Assembly (NCBI RefSeq): GCF_036850765.1
Contig: NC_089492.1
Location: forward strand, 165,042,296-165,106,295
Length of the DNA stretch: 64,000 nucleotides
Reading direction: 5' to 3'
Source: Saccopteryx bilineata
Taxonomy: Eukaryota; Chordata; Mammalia; Chiroptera; Emballonuridae
Below are positions 39,661 through 53,559 of the stretch, piece by piece; the first letter of the stretch is position 1; each line of letters opens with the position of its first letter. The translations under genes were made by a program, and so were the position numbers. The notes beneath the pieces were generated by a model. It was not told the DNA's origin. It ran no database searches and worked only from the letters and a program-made list of their open reading frames with translations.

Positions 39661-41265
39661 TATCATATTCCCCCCTGTATATATAAGACGTACCCTTTTC
39701 CAAAAAATTTGGGGTCTAAAAACTGGGTGCATCTTTTATAGATGGTTGTAGATTTTTTTTTACTTGCATTTCCCGCTTTTTCACACTTATTTTTGTGCTC
39801 GTTGTAGATTTTTTAATTTGCATTTCCACTTTTTCACGCTTGTTGTCTTCTTACTCATTGTTTTGCATTTGTTACCGGTATATTTCGGTAGGTTACCTTT
39901 TGCCACTTTCTGCCCAGAAAGGCTCAGAAAAGATTTTCATACAGTGTTGAATTCAAGTTAAAAGTGATCCGGTTTGCAAAAGTAAATGGAAATTGTGCTG
40001 TGAGCCTAAATTTGGTCCTCCTCCAACTGAGAAATCAATCTGAGACTGGCTATGGGATGAAGAAACCCTACTGAAAACGCCACAGCAGAAGAAGGCCATG
40101 AGAAGCCAGTCAGCAAAATGGCCTGATTTCAAGAAAAAATTGAAGATACGGATTGAAGAGTAAAGGACAATTGGAATTCCTGTGTCCACACAGATGGTTC
40201 ACCATAAGGCAAGAAGAACTGCTGTTGAAAAAGAAGTTGCTGATTTCAAAGGAGGACACAAATGGTGCTTCAGGTTCATGAAATGGAATGGACTAACCAT
40301 GCGTACACACACCAGACTTGTCAAAAAGATGCCTGAAAGCTATGAGCAGAAGGTCCTTGAATTTCATCATTTCGTCATTCAGTGTTGGAAGACACATCAG
40401 TTTGAGTTGGGACAGATTGCAAATATGGATGAAGTCCCCCTTCAATTTGATGTCCCAAGTAACAGAGCTGTTGATAAGACAAGTGGACATGAAAAGAGCC
40501 ATGATACAGCTGTTCTAGCTTGTTGTGCCGATGGAACCAAGCTGCCTCCTATGCTGATTTTCAAACGCAATACAATGCCAGAAGAAGACGTTCCTCGAGG
40601 AGTGACTGTCCACATTAATGACAAGGGTTGGATAGATCAGGATGGGATGAAGATCTGGTTTGAGAAAGTTTGGAGAAGGAGACCAGGTGGGCTCTTATGC
40701 AAACCTGCGATATTGGTGCTTGATCAGTTCAGGGTGCACATAACAAAAACCACAAAGATTGTTGCAGAGCAAAAATCAAAACTTGCTGTCATACCTGAAG
40801 GTTTGACACCGCAGCTCCAACCACTTGATGTCAGCATTAATAAACCCTTCAAAGCTGCCATGAGAAACAAATGGAACCAATGGATGAAGTCTTCTGGGGA
40901 CAATTTGACAGCAGCAGGAAGAGTGAAGAAACCAATTATAGGAGAAGTTTTTACCTGGGTGAAAAGATCCCGAGATAATACCAAGATTGAGATCGTTGTC
41001 AAGTCATTTAAGAAGTGTGGCATTTCAAATGCCGTGAAACTGAGGATGAGGCAATATATGAAGACAGTGATTCATCATCAGACACAGATGACGACAAGCT
41101 AATGTATGGGAGTTTTGACAGGGATTAGAAGTTATATAAATTTTATGATGAATAAAACTTGAATTCAGTAACATTATGCAATACATTTTTTTTCAATATT
41201 TGGGCCCCCAAATTAAGGTGCATCTCTTATACATGGGAGTGTCTTATACACGGGGAAATATGGTA
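39661..41265 (+). mobile_element. Pogo-like DNA transposon, near complete
   Basis: A 1.6-kb element with inverted ends: TATCATATTCCCCCCTGTAT on the left and, on the minus strand, TACCATATTTCCCCGTGTAT on the right. Both are followed by ATAAGAC, and TA flanks both ends (39661-39662, 41264-41265). The interior is one transposase gene with a few lesions. The ends are closely similar, so it is far younger than the Tigger1 beside it. Confidence 0.93.
39910..41148 (+). pseudogene. Pogo-like transposase, long frame with few lesions
   Basis: The main open frame (40182-41102, 306 codons) covers the CENP-B-type DNA-binding half (GLTMRTHTRLVKKMPESYEQ) and the DDE domain. All three acids are in place: NMDEVPLQF, ILVLDQFRVH and QPLDVSINKPFK. 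The N-terminal psq-like HTH (FKLKVIRFAK) precedes it but is cut off by lesions: CTG where a start ATG would be (39910), a one-base shift near 40005, TGA near 40041 and TAA near 40159. Near the end a shift at about 41030 takes the frame away from an acidic tail (EDSDSSSDTDDD) that is still readable to TAG at about 41127. It is a relic of a mobile element rather than a domesticated gene. Confidence 0.9.
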
Positions 41266-41432
41266 CTTTGGAGCATAAGACTTTTCAAAGAGCAATTAAA
41301 ATAACATAATATAAAGGACTTTTTAAAATTTTGTACTTTGGCCTCATATATATATATACATGAATATGTTGTAGATCTAAGGAGAAAACAAATAAGCAGG
41401 AAAGAAAATGAGGTTAAAAATTTAACAGAATA

Positions 41433-41639
41433 GCCTGACCTGTGGTGGCGCAGTGGATAAAGTGTCAACCTGGAAACGCTGAGGTTGCCGGTTCGAAACC
41501 CTGGGCTTGCCTGGTCAAGGCACATATGGGAGTTGATGCTTCCTGCTCCTCCCCCCTTCTCTCTCTCTCTCTCTCTCTCTCTCCTCTCTAATGAATAAAT
41601 AAAAAAATCTTAAAAATAAATAATTAAATAAATTAAAAA
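41433..41639 (+). mobile_element. Short tRNA-derived SINE, plus
   Basis: GCCTGACCTGTGGTGGCGCA head, CCGGTTCGAAACCCTGGGC, AGTTGATGCTTCCTGCTCC and a (CT) run at 41561-41582, then A-rich tail. A 17-bp duplication AAAAATTTAACAGAATA lies at 41416-41432 and 41640-41656. The same short type occurs at 47445. Confidence 0.93.
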
Positions 41640-41659
41640 AAAAATTTAACAGAATAAAA

Positions 41660-42160
41660 GGAGGTGAAATAGAGGGGAAAGCAGGGAAAGAAAGACAAAA
41701 AAGCCTTTGGCATCATGGTTTAGGAGAAATGTGTTTTGGATCTGTGAGTTATTGCAGTTTACAGATTTAGTTGTATGTTACTTAGGTTGTACGATGTAGA
41801 CACAGTTCTGCTGACAGGTTCTCTGCAGCTCCTCTAGGCTGTTGCTCCAGTGGAAGATTATACATTTAATAAATAAATATACAGCAGAAACCTGACAACT
41901 ATCACCCAGTAGTCTGACTTTTTTACTTGAACCACTGAATCATGACTGCTAGCTGTCAAATTCAATGGACCGTGTCCCTTAAAGGTCCTTCTGATATTCA
42001 GAAATTGATAACACATTATAAGCACTACTAAATATCAATGATTCATATAATCTATGTCAGCATGTCATGAAGTTAATGGCAGGTTACTAACAGAAGCTAT
42101 TTATTAAAGTGTTTTATAGAAAATTCTAGAATTAAAAACTAATATTTATATTATGTGTTA
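41660..42160. other. Intron, nothing assigned
   Basis: AT-rich intronic sequence without recognised repeats. Confidence 0.45.
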
Positions 42161-42164
42161 TAAT

Positions 42165-42345
42165 TTATGAAGCATTTTCAAATATATTAACTCAAAATAT
42201 GACCCAAATGATTACCCTATGAAATAAGTACAATCAGAACAGATGAAGAAACAAAGGCATAGAGAAGTTAAATAAATAAATTATTAAGTGGGAAAGCTAG
42301 GATTAGTCTTCTAACTCAAATATTATACCCATTCTGTTTTTTTCA
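42165..42345 (-). mobile_element. MIR-like fragment, reverse
   Basis: ACAGATGAAGAAACAAAGGC, AGAGAAGTTAAATAAATAA and GGGAAAGCTAGGATTAGTC resemble the MIR core in reverse. Diverged. Confidence 0.5.
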
Positions 42346-42945
42346 CAATTTTTAATTTAGTAGTATAAAATTTAATGAATCATTAATGACCAGTTACCTA
42401 TATCTTCTCCACTTCAGTCATTAAATGGCATAGGCTAAGGATTGTACTTAGAATACTAGTAAAAAAATAAAAAATAGTAATGATGAGCCTTTAAGTTTAG
42501 GTTTCTTACTATATTCTTTTATATCTGTTGGAAAGAACTTTTCCTAAAGGTAATTACCAGTAATTACTCTGTGATTGCTATGTGCATGTCACAAACATTA
42601 TCATTACCCTAATTACAACACAGTTAGCCGAAGCTGAATTGTTAAATTTCAATTCAATTCACTGTTTTGCAGACTATTTATAGACATGACAGATGTACCC
42701 TGCTCAAAGATAATAAAGAAATTTGATATACTTTTCAGAAGCTGATATAAAATATACAAAACATGAAAAGGAATAAATTGTACAATTTAGTAAGGGCTAC
42801 AGCTGTGAAAGGATACCCGGGCAACCCCTTAGTATATTCAAGACCCTAGCCAAAATAACCATTGAACAGCTCTGGACAGCACTCTCAAAAGTAGTAACTG
42901 CTGAGAGTAAATGCATTCACTCTCAATGTATTTTGCAGGAAAAAA
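42346..42945. other. Intron, nothing assigned
   Basis: About 600 bp without recognised features. Confidence 0.45.
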
Positions 42946-42949
42946 ACAA

Positions 42950-44190
42950 GGAAGAGTGAAAGGATTATTTTTATTGCCATTCTTTATGTGGTGAAATATA
43001 TATAACATAAAAGTTCCCATTTTAACCATTTTTAAAGTACCATTTAGTGGCACTAATAACTTCACAATGTAGTACAACCATCACCACTATTTCCAAATTT
43101 TGCATCACCTCAAACGGAAACAGTATGTATTGAGCAATAACTCTCCATTCTCCTCATCCAAGCCCCTAGAAACCCCTAATCCACTTTCTGGCTCCATTAA
43201 TTTGACTACTCTAGATATTTGATATAAGTGGAATTATACATTATTTGTCCTTTTAATGACTGGTTTTTTTCATTTAGCATAATGTTTTCAAAGTTCATCT
43301 ACGTTGTGGCATGTGTTAAAACTTCATTCCTTTTTATGGTTGAAAAACATTCCATTGTATAAATATACCAGTTTTGTTTATCTATTCATCTGTTGGACAC
43401 ATGGCTCTTCTACTTTTGGCTATTGTAAATAATGCTGCAATGAATATTAGAATACAAGAATCTGTTTCAGTCCTTTTTCAGATCTTTTGGTTACATTCCT
43501 AGGCATTGAATTACTGAATCATACAGAATTCTAAGTTTAACTTTTTGAGGAAGCATCAAACTGTTTTTCCCTGTGGCTGTACCATTTTACATTCCCACCA
43601 GCAATGTAGGGGGTCCCAAATTCCCCACACACTTTCCAAGACTTACTTTCTGTCTTTTTGAATACAAGAATACAACCATCCTTGTAGGGATGAAGTGGGA
43701 TCTCACTGTGCTTTTGATTTGTATTTCCCTGATGACTAATGATGTTGAGCATCTTCTGCATGTGTTTTTCCATTTGTGTATCTTCTTCGAAAAAATGTTC
43801 AATTCCTTTGCCCATTTTTAAATTGTTTGTCTTTCTGTTGTTGAGTTGTAGAAGTTCTTTATATAGTCTGGATAATAAATCCTTATCAGATATGGTATTT
43901 GCAAATATTTTCTCTCATTCTGTGGGCTGTCTTTCACTCTCCTGAGTCCCTTGATGCACAATATTTTCTCATTTAATGAAATTCAATTTATCTAATTTTT
44001 CTATTGCTGCCTCTGCTTTTGAAGACATTATTGCCAAATTGAAGGTCCTAAAGATTTGTCCCTGTTTTCTTTCAAGAGTTTTACAGTTTTAGGTCTTAAA
44101 TTTAGGGTCTTTGATACATTCCAAGTTAAATTTTGTATATGGTAGAAAGACACAAGTTCATTCTCTTACATGTGGCTATCCAGTTTTACA
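42950..44190 (-). mobile_element. L1 3' fragment, reverse
   Basis: The reverse strand gives the 3' part of L1 ORF2 and its 3' UTR: CATTCCCACCAGCAATGTAG, TTTGATTTGTATTTCCCTGATG and GGATAATAAATCCTTATCAG are the familiar antisense phrases. It is old and shares MAN1A2's strand, unlike the more complete L1s here. Confidence 0.88.
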
Positions 44191-44214
44191 ACACCAAACG
44201 CTGAAAAGAATGAG

Positions 44215-44250
44215 TTATATGGAGCGAAAAATACAGTATATTAAGATGTT
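44215..44250. mobile_element. Solo terminus of a pogo-type MITE
   Basis: ATATGGAGCGAAAAATACAGTATA matches the right end of the MITE at 46011-46104. Only one terminus is recognisable here. Confidence 0.55.
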
Positions 44251-44544
44251 ATCAATGCTAAACTGTGGGTTATTTCAAAGGCTGACAACTCTCAAACAGT
44301 GATTTATTTTTTTTCAGTATTCTAAGATTTGGGGCTGGAAGATAGCATCCTCTTTTTTATTTAAAAATGTTTTTAATATTACTTTAAAAGTAATAGATGT
44401 TCATTATCAAACTTAGGTTATTAAAGGTAAGCAAAGAAAAAATAAACATTCAGAAAAAAACACTCTGGATTCTATTCTTCTAGTGTTTATCTTCTCTCTC
44501 TACATGTCATATTTATCTATGCCAAATATCATACAACGTAACTT

Positions 44545-44876
44545 TTTTTTATCATTTTTTCCAAGTGAGACAGACTTCCACATGCACCCTGACTGGATCT
44601 ATCTAGCAATCCCCATCTGGGGCTGATGTTCAAATCAACTGAGCTATTTTTAGCACCTCAGGCTGACTCAACCAACAGAGCTATCCTCAGCACCTGGGGC
44701 AACCCTCAAACCAATTGAGCCACTGGCTCTGGGAAAGGAAGAGGGAGAGAAAGGAAAGAAATAGGGGGAAAGAAGCAGATGGTCATTTCTCTTGGGTGCT
44801 CTGACAGGGGATCGAACACAGGACGTCCATATCCTGGGCTGATGCTCTATCCACTGAGTCAACCGGCCAAAGCCTC
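44545..44876 (-). mobile_element. Older long bat SINE, reverse
   Basis: Minus-strand head GCTTTGGCCGGTTGACTCAG at 44876, B-box-like GTGTTCGATCCCCTGTCAGA, then GATAGATCCAGTCAGGG and a T-run tail near 44546. AACGTAACTT (44535-44544) and AACATAACTT (44877-44886) form an imperfect target duplication. Confidence 0.9.
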
Positions 44877-45349
44877 AACATAACTTTCAATGGTTTCATA
44901 TAACACATCACATCTGGAGGCACTATAATTTATTTCACCAAATCTCTTTTATAGGATGTTTTAAAATTGCACTCTCTGGCATAGTAGGCAATAGTCACAG
45001 TTATTTAAATCTAAGTTAATTAAAAGTAAATAAAACTTAAAATGCAGTTCCACATTGTACTAGTCACATTTTCAGAGCTCAATAACCATATGTACCTACT
45101 GTATTAGCACAGATTTAGAACATTTTCCTCATCATAAGAAGTTTTACTAAACTGGATAGCTCAAGAATGCTTCCAAATTATCCCTAGAATAAATAACTAA
45201 AAATTACTGTAATAAACTTTTTATATATATAGCTCTGCAAATTTCTTTGGAATAAGTTCTTAGAAATGAGTTGCTGGTTCAAAAGGAATACAAATTTCCA
45301 CTTTTTGAACCACTGCATCCAGAGACATGTTTATTTCCTTTATCAATTT

Positions 45350-46200
45350 AATAAATAAAGGCCTTAGTGTCCTTGGAAACCTAAAACACTAATTCCAAAG
45401 AATATATGCACCCCTATGTACATTGTAGTGCTATTTCCAATAGCAAAATATGGAAGCAACCCAAGTGCCCATCAATAGACAAGTGGTACATATATACAAT
45501 GGAATATTACTTGGCATAAAAAGAATGAAATCTTACCATTTGTGATAGCAATGATGGACCTACAGGTATTATGGCAAGTGAAATAAGTCAGTCATGGAAA
45601 GACAAATACCATATGATTTCACTTATATGTGGAATCTAAAGAATAAAATAAGAATAAAATCAACAAACAAACAAAATGGAAACAGACTCATAGATACAGA
45701 GAACAGACTGGGAGTAGCCAGAGAGGAGAAGGTTTGGGAGACTAGGTGAAAAAGGTGAAGAGATTAAAAAGTACAAATTGGTAGTTAGAAAACAGTCATG
45801 GGGATGTAAAGTACAGTATAGGGAATATAGTCATTAATACTCTAATAATAGTGTATGGTACCAGGTAGGTACTGGAAATATTAGGGGGAACACTTTGTAA
45901 CGGTCCGTACTTTATGCTCCATAAGACATATCTGACCAAACCCAGGATTTTAAAAAGGAAAATAAGAAAAAAAAATTCTGAACCAAATAGTGTGTTAAAA
46001 TATTTAATAAAATATAGTATTTTTCACTCCATAAGACACACGGACATTTTCCCCTCCACTTTTGGGGGGAAAAGTGCGTCTTATGGAGCGAAAAATACAG
46101 TATATGACTGTCTAAAGCTAAACACTATGCTGTACACCTGAAACTAATGCAAAATACTGAATATATACTGTAACTAACAAAAATTTTAAATTAAAAAAAT
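45350..46200 (+). mobile_element. L1 3' fragment interrupted by a MITE
   Basis: CAATAGCAAAATATGGAAGC, AGTGCCCATCAATAGACAAG, ATACAATGGAATATTACTTGG and ACCATATGATTTCACTTATA are standard L1 3' wording. After the MITE (45900-46104) it resumes with ACTGTCTAAAGCTAAACAC and GCTGTACACCTGAAACTAAT. Confidence 0.85.
45900..46104. mobile_element. Pogo-type MITE with a palindromic right end
   Basis: The right part (46011-46104) is a near-perfect palindrome: TATAGTATTTTTCACTCCATA and TATGGAGCGAAAAATACAGTA around CCACTTTTGGGG. The left part starts GTACTTTATGCTCCATAAGAC and has an AT-rich interior. The shared core CCATAAGACRC is close to the ATAAGAC part of the pogo-like element at 39661. Confidence 0.75.
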
Positions 46201-46469
46201 AGTAATAAATAAAAAATACTGCCAACAATATTGGAAAAAAAGAATACTGTCTTCTGTTTAAAAGCTGTATTAATTTTATTAGGGAGGTGGTGAAGTGGGA
46301 AAAGAGAGAAACAAAGGTCTCTGGCCTGTAGAGATGCTACAAATATGGCACCAAAGAAGCTCATCTTTATAAATCTTATTATAGTACAGACATTACATTG
46401 TCTCCAGGCACCACTTTTAAGGTTAAGTATGAACATGTGTTTATTGGTCATTTGTGTTGATTTTTTCAT

Positions 46470-46780
46470 GAACTGTTCTTAATCTATTTTTCTATTGGGG
46501 TGATCATCTTTTTCTTATGTTATTATAAGAGTTCTTGATGTAGAGAGGATATAAAAATTTTGTTTTCCAAATATGTTCAAATATATTTGCTTAATTTGTT
46601 ACTTGCCTGTTGTTATGAACTGTAGATTAACATTTAAATGTAGTAAAACTGACACCTTCTTCTTTATGGTTTTTGCTTTATGTGACATGTTTAGAAAAGT
46701 TTTTCCTAATTATAACCAATCTTTTATTTAGTACTTTTATAATTTCATTTTTTACAATTAAATAGTTATACCATATAAAA
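46470..46780 (-). mobile_element. Old L1 fragment, reverse
   Basis: CTTCTTTATGGTTTTTGCTTTATG, GAAAAGTTTTTCCTAATTA resemble the antisense of an old L1 ORF2. Diverged. Confidence 0.5.
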
Positions 46781-47440
46781 CATATAAAAGCATATAAGGA
46801 AAAAAATGAACATAATTTCCCCCCAGTGTTAGAATATTCCCAAATCTTAATATAACTCTAAGGATAAAAAATTCCCCCAATTACTGAGTTGACATCCAAA
46901 CCAGTCATCCTTATGTAAAATAAGAAAAGTACAATTTTATGTTTTAGAAATGCTGCTCACAGGGTTTTGTTTTTTCAGAAAGTACCATTTCCACTCAGTC
47001 TAGGAATTAGATCTAGAAGATGAGCTACATGTAAAGACTTTCAGGAAAGGAAAAATACGTATGAGCCAAAAGATCTATTTGTTCCCAGATCCATGAAAGA
47101 CATAACTGTATTGGCCAATCTGCTTTCCTTTCATAAAATAGAGGACAATTCCTTTGAGTGGAATCCAAAAGACAAGTCCATGGCAAACGTTTTCCTATTC
47201 TCAGTAGCATGAGCCCACATAACTTCTTACTGCCAGATTCAACAGTGATCCTCATAGATAAAATTAAGTAATTACTACTTCTACCTCTTTTTTACTACTT
47301 CATTATAATGTTATTAGTCTCAAAAAATGTCCAAATGTGTTACACTAGAGGCAAAGTCACAACTTCTATTTGTTTCAGTTTTCTGATCTTTTAATAGAAA
47401 ATGACTGATAAACCCACAATTTATTAAAATTCTGCAAGTT
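46781..47440. other. Intron, nothing assigned
   Basis: About 660 bp, unremarkable. Confidence 0.45.
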
Positions 47441-47444
47441 CCAG

Positions 47445-47640
47445 GCCTAACCTGTGGTGGTGCACTGAATAAAGCCTGGAATGCTGAGTTCACCAGTTTG
47501 AAACCCTGGGCTTGCCTGGTCAAGACACACATGGGAGTTAATGCTTCCTGCTCCCCCCAATTTTCTCTCTCTCTCTCTCTCTGTCTCTCCTCTCTTAAAT
47601 AAATAAAGTCTTAGAAAATAATTATTATTAAAAAAAAAAA
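47445..47640 (+). mobile_element. Short tRNA-derived SINE, plus
   Basis: GCCTAACCTGTGGTGGTGCA head, TTGAAACCCTGGGCTTGCC, TTAATGCTTCCTGCTCCCC, then (CT) run and A tail. Same short type as 41433, more diverged. Another SINE follows immediately. Confidence 0.88.
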
Positions 47641-48055
47641 GCCTGACCAGGCAATAGCACAGTGGATAAAGCATCGGACTGGGATGCAGAGGACTCAGGT
47701 TTGAAACCCCAAGGTTTCCAGCTTGAGAGTGGGTTCATCCAGCTAGAGCGTGGGCTCACTAGCTTGCGCACAGGGTCATTGGTTTGAGCATGGGATCACA
47801 GACATGACTCCATGGTCACTGGCATGAGCCCAAAGGTCACTGGCTTGAAGCCCAAGGTCACCGGCTTGAGCCCAAGGACGCTCACTTAAGGGGTCATTGC
47901 TCTGCTGTAGCCCCTGGTCAAGGCACATATGAGAAAGCAATCAATGAACAACTAAGGAGACTTAATGAAAAACTGATGCTTCTCATCTCTCCCCCTTCCT
48001 ATCTGTCTGTCTCTATCTGTCCCTTTCTCTGTCTCTGTCACAAAAGAGAAAAAAA
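47641..48055 (+). mobile_element. Bat SINE with expanded CTGGCTTGAGC body, plus
   Basis: Head GCCTGACCAGGCAATAGCAC. The body (47715-47905) carries about eight degenerate units of the GGTCACTGGCTTGAGC type, the longest series in the window, followed by CACATATGAGAAAGCAATCA. It inserted in or next to the A tail of the preceding SINE. Confidence 0.9.
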
Positions 48056-48436
48056 TTCTGTAAATCCCACATTTCCACATAAATATTTATTATTTTTAAA
48101 AAGTCAATTCTTCAAAGAGCAATTCTAAAGCTCTAATGAGAAAATCACTGCTCTCCAAAGAAAATACTTTGTCCTCAGAGGGAATCACTTCTACCACAGG
48201 CTCACATAACAATTGGAACACTATTCTGCTACCACATTTATCACATTATATTCCAGCTACTTCTAAGTGTGTTTGCCTGCCTACCCAGCTATACTGGGAG
48301 CTCCCTGAATTCAGAATAACTCTTAACGTACTTCTTCCCTATCTCATTTCATCTAAGAATTTCGTACAGAGCCTGGTAAATAACAGACATTGATACCTTC
48401 TTTTAAAACAAAAGATGGGACATAACCCCCATTTCT

Positions 48437-48769
48437 TTATTTTTTTTTGTATTTTTCCGAAGCCAGAAACGGGTAGGCAGTCAGACTCCCGCATGCACCC
48501 AACCGGGATCCACCTGGCACGCTCACCAGGGGGCGATGCTCTGCCCATCCGGGGTGTTGCTCTGTTGCGACCAGAGCCACTCTAGTGCCTGAGGCAGAGG
48601 CCACAGAGCCAGCCTCAGCTGCGGGAAGGGAAGAGAGAGACAGAGAGGAAGGAGTGGAGAGGGGTGGAGAAGCAGATGGGCACCTCTCCTGTGTGCCTTG
48701 GCTGGGAATCGAACCCGGGACTCCTGCACGCCAGGCTGACGCTCTACCACTGAGCCAATCGGCCAGGGC
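48437..48769 (-). mobile_element. Long bat SINE (Rhin-type), reverse, with exact duplication
   Basis: Minus-strand head GCCCTGGCCGATTGGCTCAG at 48769, GGGTTCGATTCCCAGCCAAG, and TGCCAGGTGGATCCCGGTTG, with a tail near 48440. The 16-bp duplication CATAACCCCCATTTCT is exact at 48421-48436 and 48770-48785. About 30 bp of the usual body (the GGCTCCATTGGAGC part) is missing. Confidence 0.95.
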
Positions 48770-48909
48770 CATAACCCCCATTTCTAATCATTTAAGATAC
48801 TCATTTGTTCTTCATATTCCTTTAGTAAATACCTATTTACATGAAGATAGGCCTTATAAATAGGGGTTTAAAGTACAACCCTTGGTGAATGCCCCACCAT
48901 ATTTTAACA

Positions 48910-49080
48910 AACTATTGAATACTTACACAAACATAAAATAAAATGCTCTGTGAGACAGGTTAATGTTTCCATTTTACAAGTAGAAAAATTGAAGCTAAAG
49001 AGATGAGAAACTTGCCAAAGGTTAACATTCTTATAAATCACAAGGTTAGACACTAACTGGGGCTTCTCACTCTACATGTG
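48910..49080 (-). mobile_element. MIR-like fragment, reverse
   Basis: TTCCATTTTACAAGTAGAAAAAT, AACTTGCCAAAGGTTAACAT and AAGGTTAGACACTAACTGGGG fit a MIR core in reverse. Confidence 0.5.
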
Positions 49081-49149
49081 TTGTACATTTTAGTACATCA
49101 AGCAAAGTTTTCACACAAACGATCCTTTAACAAATATCAAGTTGTACTA

Positions 49150-51696
<2,547 letters not shown>

Positions 51697-52083
51697 GCCT
51701 GACCAGGTGGTAGCACAGTGGATAGAGCATTGGACTGGGACATGGAGGATCCAGGTTCGAAACCCTGAGGTCACCAGCTTGAGTGTGGGCTCATCCAGCT
51801 TGACTGTGGACTCACTAATTTGAGCGCAAGGTCACTGGCTTAAGCGTAGGATCATAGACATGACCCCACGGTCGCTGGCTTGAAGTCCAAGGTCACTGAC
51901 TTGAGCAAGGGGTCACTTGCTTTGCTAGAGCTGCCCCCCCCAGTCAAGGCACATATGACAAAGCAATCAATGAACAACTAAGGTGCCGCAACAAAGAACA
52001 GATGCTTCTCATCTCTCCCCCTTCCTGTCTGTCTGCCCCTATCTGTCCCTCTCTCTCTCTGTCTCTGTCAAAAAAATTGAAAA
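51697..52083 (+). mobile_element. Bat SINE with repeated CTGGCTTGAGC body, plus
   Basis: Head GCCTGACCAGGTGGTAGCAC, several body units such as GGTCGCTGGCTTGAAG, then GGCACATATGACAAAGCAAT and an A-rich tail. No clear duplication. Confidence 0.9.
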
Positions 52084-52584
52084 TTAAAAAAAGAAAAAAG
52101 AAAAAGCCAATGTTTATATGGAGATGACTTTCGCTTAGGAAGTCCTACCTGAGTCAGCTGCTCTCCAATGCCCCAAACCATTTTGCCAACCGTTCATGAT
52201 TGTTTTTGGCAATAGGGGTAAACTGACATAGTCTATTCCATGATTGGAAATGGAAGTCTAGTTTAATTATTCACAGGCACAGTTCCTGAGTTATTCCTCC
52301 TAGAACTCTAAACCATTCTCAAGAGTCTTTACTTTGTTGACAAAGTAAAAATTTAAGTCTTTTACTCATTGTACATCCACCTGTATACTGCCAATTCAAT
52401 ATGACATATTTTATTTATCTGTGTTGGGAAAACATTAAAATAGATGTCAAGATATTATCACTGCTTCACTTAAAGTTCTTTAATTATTTGGTGCAGTTTT
52501 TACACTGTCTTAGAAAATATGGTACCAGTAACAGATTTTTGTTGTTGCTAGAAGTGAGAATCAAGGAAGAAATATAAATACATA

Positions 52585-53090
52585 TCAGTAAGTAACTACG
52601 TAGAACTGTCACTCATTTCCAAATAGTAAGTGCCTACTATGCTCCAGGAGATAGAGGAGTGAACCTAACGTAACATTCCTGCTCCCCTAATAAATGAAAA
52701 TTAAATAGAGATATAGAAAATGGATACTAGTGAAGAAGGTGAGTTAGAAGAGATTTTTTATGTATAATGTTCAGAGAAAATGTTTCTGAAAAGACAATTT
52801 GGAACTGAGACCTGAATGATATGAGGGAGGAGCAAGTGATGACTAGATCTGGAAGAAGAGACTTCCCAGCAAAGAAACAGCAAATGCAACGACCTTGAGG
52901 AAAAAAGAAGGTGGCCGGTGCAGCTAGAGCCCAGGAAGGTGAAATAAATGTTAGAGAGCATAATCTAAACTACATAAGAATTCTGTAAGGTCATAGTAAA
53001 ATTTTAAAGTCATGGAGGACTTTAAGAAATGTAACATAAGATTTAAGGAATAAATCATATCATTTAGAAAGATTACCTAGGCACCAGCAT
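52585..53090 (+). mobile_element. L2 fragment
   Basis: AAGTGCCTACTATGCTCCAG, GAACTGAGACCTGAATGATATG, AGCAAATGCAACGACCTTGAGG, GGTCATAGTAAAATTTTAAAG follow L2 order. It reads in the plus direction and is a fairly long copy for its age. Confidence 0.8.
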
Positions 53091-53249
53091 GGAGAATAAA
53101 TGATAGTGTGGTCAAGTATAAACACAAAGTCCCTAGGAAGTCCAACAGCTTCCCCTTCCTCTTCCCTGTAAACACTTTCTGGCCAAAAATCCCAAATGAA
53201 AGTTTCATCCCATAGTGCATTTAAACACTTCCTAGAATACTAAACTTTT

Positions 53250-53556
53250 TTTTTTCTTTTTTTCCAAGTGAGAGGAGGGGAGACAGAGACAGAATCCTGA
53301 ATGTGCCCCGAGTGGGATTCACCCAGCAACCCCTGTCTGCGGCCAATGCTCTGCCAATCTGGAGCCATCCTCAGCAGCTGAGGCCGATGTGCTAGAACCA
53401 ATTGAGCCATGGCTGCAGGAGGCAAAGAGAGAGAAGGGAGTGGGAGGGGTGGAGAAGCAGATGGTCTCTTCTCCTGCGTGCCCTAACCGGAAATTGAACC
53501 TGGGACATCTACACACTGGGCCAATGGTCTACCACTGAACCAACTGGCCAAAGCCA
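53250..53556 (-). mobile_element. Older long bat SINE, reverse
   Basis: Minus-strand head GCTTTGGCCAGTTGGTTCAG at 53555, TTCAATTTCCGGTTAGGGCA, and TGGGTGAATCCCACTCGGGG, with a T run (53247-53273) as tail. Confidence 0.88.
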
Positions 53557-53559
53557 GAT

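Noticed and set aside
40182..41102. Host gene of the POGK/POGZ type
   Set aside because: The frame sits between transposon termini with TA flanks, has upstream stops in its own HTH region and a frame-shifted tail, so it is a mobile element relic.
42838..43077. Minus-strand 79-codon frame
   Set aside because: It overlaps the end of the reversed L1 fragment and shows no protein I recognise.
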